Shown: positions 62,367 through 64,000 of the stretch, in pieces
Numbering within the stretch: position 1 is the stretch's first letter
How the letters are laid out: every line of letters begins with the position of its first letter
Assembly (NCBI RefSeq): GCF_001642835.1
Contig: NZ_LXEI01000001.1
Location: forward strand, 434,001-498,000
Direction of reading: 5' to 3'
DNA: 64,000 nt
Source: Pseudotamlana agarivorans
Lineage (GTDB): Bacteria > Bacteroidota > Bacteroidia > Flavobacteriales > Flavobacteriaceae
Program-made: the position numbers and the translations under genes
The notes under the pieces: model-generated
The model's database searches: none
Told to the model about the DNA's origin: nothing
The model's input: the letters and a program-made list of their open reading frames with translations, nothing else

Positions 62367-64000
62367 TTATGAATCTAATTGTTCTTTCTTCTGTGCATCA
62401 ATCACAGCAATTGCGGTCATATTCACAATTTCGTCTACACTAGCACCCAATTGTAAAATATGAACAGGTTTACTCATACCCATCATAATTGGTCCTATAG
62501 AATCTGCTTCATTCAATTCCTTTATTAATTTATAGGTGATATTGGCTGAGTCTAAATTTGGAAAAATAAGCGTATTCACCTTTTGTCCTACTAATTTCGA
62601 AAACGGGAATCGCTCTTTAAGCATCTCGTTATTAAGTGCAAAATCGGTTTGTAATTCACCATCGACGATTAAATCTGGTGCATGACGATGTAAATACGAT
62701 ACCGCTTCTCTCACTTTTGTAGCCATTGGATTGGATGAAGATCCAAAGTTCGAATATGATGTCATAGCCATAACAGGCTCCATGCCAAACATTTTAACAA
62801 TCTGAGCGGTCATTTGTGCTATTTTAGTAAGCTCTCTTGCGCTTGGATCGATATTAATAGACGTATCGCTTAAAAACAAAGGACCACGCTTGGTCATCAT
62901 CACGTTTGTCGTTGCTACTCTATTAACCCCTTTAGCCATACCAATAACCTCTAACATGGGTTTAACTACGGTAGGGTAGCTTCTTGAGTACCCTGAAATT
63001 AAGGCATCGGCATCACCTTCACTAACCATCATGGCTGCAAAATAATTACGCTCTCGCATTAAACGTTGTGCGGCATATAGTGTTACACCTTTACGTTTAC
63101 GTTGTTCCCAGTAAACTTTGGCGTATTTATTTTTACGTTCGTCTTCTTCATCAGTTTTAGGATCGATGATGATCACATCATCAACATCAAACTCAATTTC
63201 ATTCATTAAGCTTTTAATGGTATCCTTTCTACCTAATAAAATAGGAATGGCCACACCTTCTTCATGAACAATTTGAGCAGCTTTAACAACGGCTAATTGA
63301 TCAGCTTCAGCAAAAACCACACGTTTAGGATTTAATTTAGCACGGTTTAAAAGCAATCGTACAAATTTATTATCAGAGCCTAAGCGCTCTCTTAAAACAT
63401 CTTGGTAATCTTCCCAATTGGTAATAGGCTCTTTAGCAACACCACTTTCCATAGCCGCCTTTGCTACTGCTGGAGGCACTTCGGCAATTAAACGTGGATC
63501 GAAAGGTTTAGGAATGATATACTCTTTACCAAAAGTTAAACGTGTTTCCCCGTAGGCAATGTTTACTTGTTCTGGAACTGGTTCTTTGGCTAATCGCGCC
63601 AGAGCTTCTACAGCAGCCATTTTCATGGCTTCATTGATTTTAGTTGCTCTAACATCTAAGGCTCCTCTAAATATAAACGGGAAACCAAGAACGTTATTCA
63701 CTTGATTAGGATGGTCGCTCCTTCCCGTTGCCATAATAATATCTTTACGTGTTGCAATAGCCACCTCGTATTTAACCTCTGGATCGGGGTTTGCCATGGC
63801 AAAAACAATAGGATTTTCGGCCATTGCCAATAGCATTTCTGGCGATACAATATTAGCCATAGATAAACCAATAAACACATCGGCATCAATCATAGCTTCA
63901 TCTAGGGTATCTATTTTGCGGTGGGTTGCAAATTCGGCTTTTTCGGCAGTGAGGTTGTCGCGATCATCACGAATGACCCCTTTACTATCCAGCATCACCA
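62367..64000 (-). CDS. NADP-dependent malic enzyme, C-terminal part (5' end off window)
   Basis: Oxidatively decarboxylates malate to pyruvate with NADP. About 544 residues are visible; full MaeB-type enzymes are about 760, so some 200 N-terminal residues lie beyond the right edge. The visible part starts in the NAD-binding domain (DADVFIGLSMANIVSPEMLLAMAENPIVFAMANPDPE and GRSDHPNQVNNVLGFPFIFRGALDVRA). From about residue 215 of the visible part it changes to a phosphate-acetyltransferase-like domain (RVVFAEADQLAVVKAAQIVHEEG), typical of the fused MaeB form; in those enzymes that domain is regulatory, not catalytic. Confidence 0.93.
   Translation of the reverse strand, partial: VMLDSKGVIRDDRDNLTAEKAEFATHRKIDTLDEAMIDADVFIGLSMANIVSPEMLLAMAENPIVFAMANPDPEVKYEVAIATRKDIIMATGRSDHPNQVNNVLGFPFIFRGALDVRATKINEAMKMAAVEALARLAKEPVPEQVNIAYGETRLTFGKEYIIPKPFDPRLIAEVPPAVAKAAMESGVAKEPITNWEDYQDVLRERLGSDNKFVRLLLNRAKLNPKRVVFAEADQLAVVKAAQIVHEEGVAIPILLGRKDTIKSLMNEIEFDVDDVIIIDPKTDEEDERKNKYAKVYWEQRKRKGVTLYAAQRLMRERNYFAAMMVSEGDADALISGYSRSYPTVVKPMLEVIGMAKGVNRVATTNVMMTKRGPLFLSDTSINIDPSARELTKIAQMTAQIVKMFGMEPVMAMTSYSNFGSSSNPMATKVREAVSYLHRHAPDLIVDGELQTDFALNNEMLKERFPFSKLVGQKVNTLIFPNLDSANITYKLIKELNEADSIGPIMMGMSKPVHILQLGASVDEIVNMTAIAVIDAQKKEQLDS

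Noticed and set aside
1-64000. CRISPR arrays, tRNA or rRNA genes, insertion sequences, integrases
   Set aside because: I saw no regularly spaced direct repeats, no tRNA cloverleaf with CCA end, no rRNA-like stretch and no transposase motif in any reading frame.

Overview
The window is a stretch of core chromosome from a gliding marine-type member of the Flavobacteriaceae (Bacteroidota). Evidence: it is AT-rich; many genes are preceded by the Bacteroidota sigma-A -7 box TAnnTTTG; Shine-Dalgarno signals are weak and several starts are TTG or GTG; and it carries type IX secretion/gliding genes (sprA, a PorP/SprF protein, a PorG-like barrel, a RemB-like barrel) plus lineage-typical families (DUF4286, split cytochrome oxidase subunit III genes, SCO/DUF420 module). 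I see no rRNA, tRNA, CRISPR array, prophage, transposase or plasmid gene.

Layout. 1-9.2 kb, plus strand: serS, a 40-residue membrane peptide, a TPR protein, DUF4286, rsmA, mgtE, yicC, gmk, nadD and a small membrane protein. 9.3-11.8 kb: a lipoprotein and gpsA transcribed divergently, and a hypothetical gene convergent to gpsA. 12-18.3 kb, minus strand: a four-gene drug-efflux operon (GbsR/MarR regulator, adaptor, RND pump, outer-membrane channel) with a perfect inverted repeat over its promoter. 18.4-23.9 kb, minus strand: clpX-clpP, tig, and pdxJ-hydrolase-holin-like gene. 23.9-32.8 kb, plus strand: CBS protein, nadK, PorG-like barrel, uppS, bamA, two Skp/OmpH chaperones, a small lipoprotein and murI, an envelope-biogenesis block. 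33-38.3 kb: gamma-carbonic anhydrase, PorP/SprF, then Nfu-type scaffold, dodecin, DUF1304 and MscS. 37.6-44 kb, minus strand: a MacAB-TolC-like ABC efflux operon ending in tsaB.

44-49.5 kb, minus strand: cytochrome oxidase assembly and subunits (ctaB, two subunit III genes, subunit IV, a Cys-less Sco-like protein, SCO, DUF420, and a CxxC membrane peptide). 49.6-64 kb, minus strand: RemB-like barrel, two TonB proteins, vanZ-like gene, gcvH, the giant sprA, ruvA, and the 3' part of an NADP-malic enzyme gene that runs off the right edge.

The genes are mostly housekeeping, and I found no convincing new multi-gene system. The most interesting signals are small: the efflux operator palindrome; intergenic inverted-repeat elements (one with a degenerate second copy); terminators whose T-tract runs into the next promoter; a TonB-C-like domain with a conserved cysteine pair at the start of the RemB-like barrel, beside two TonB genes; a 115-residue insertion in a cytochrome oxidase subunit III; and a Sco-like paralogue without copper ligands, overlapping the true sco.
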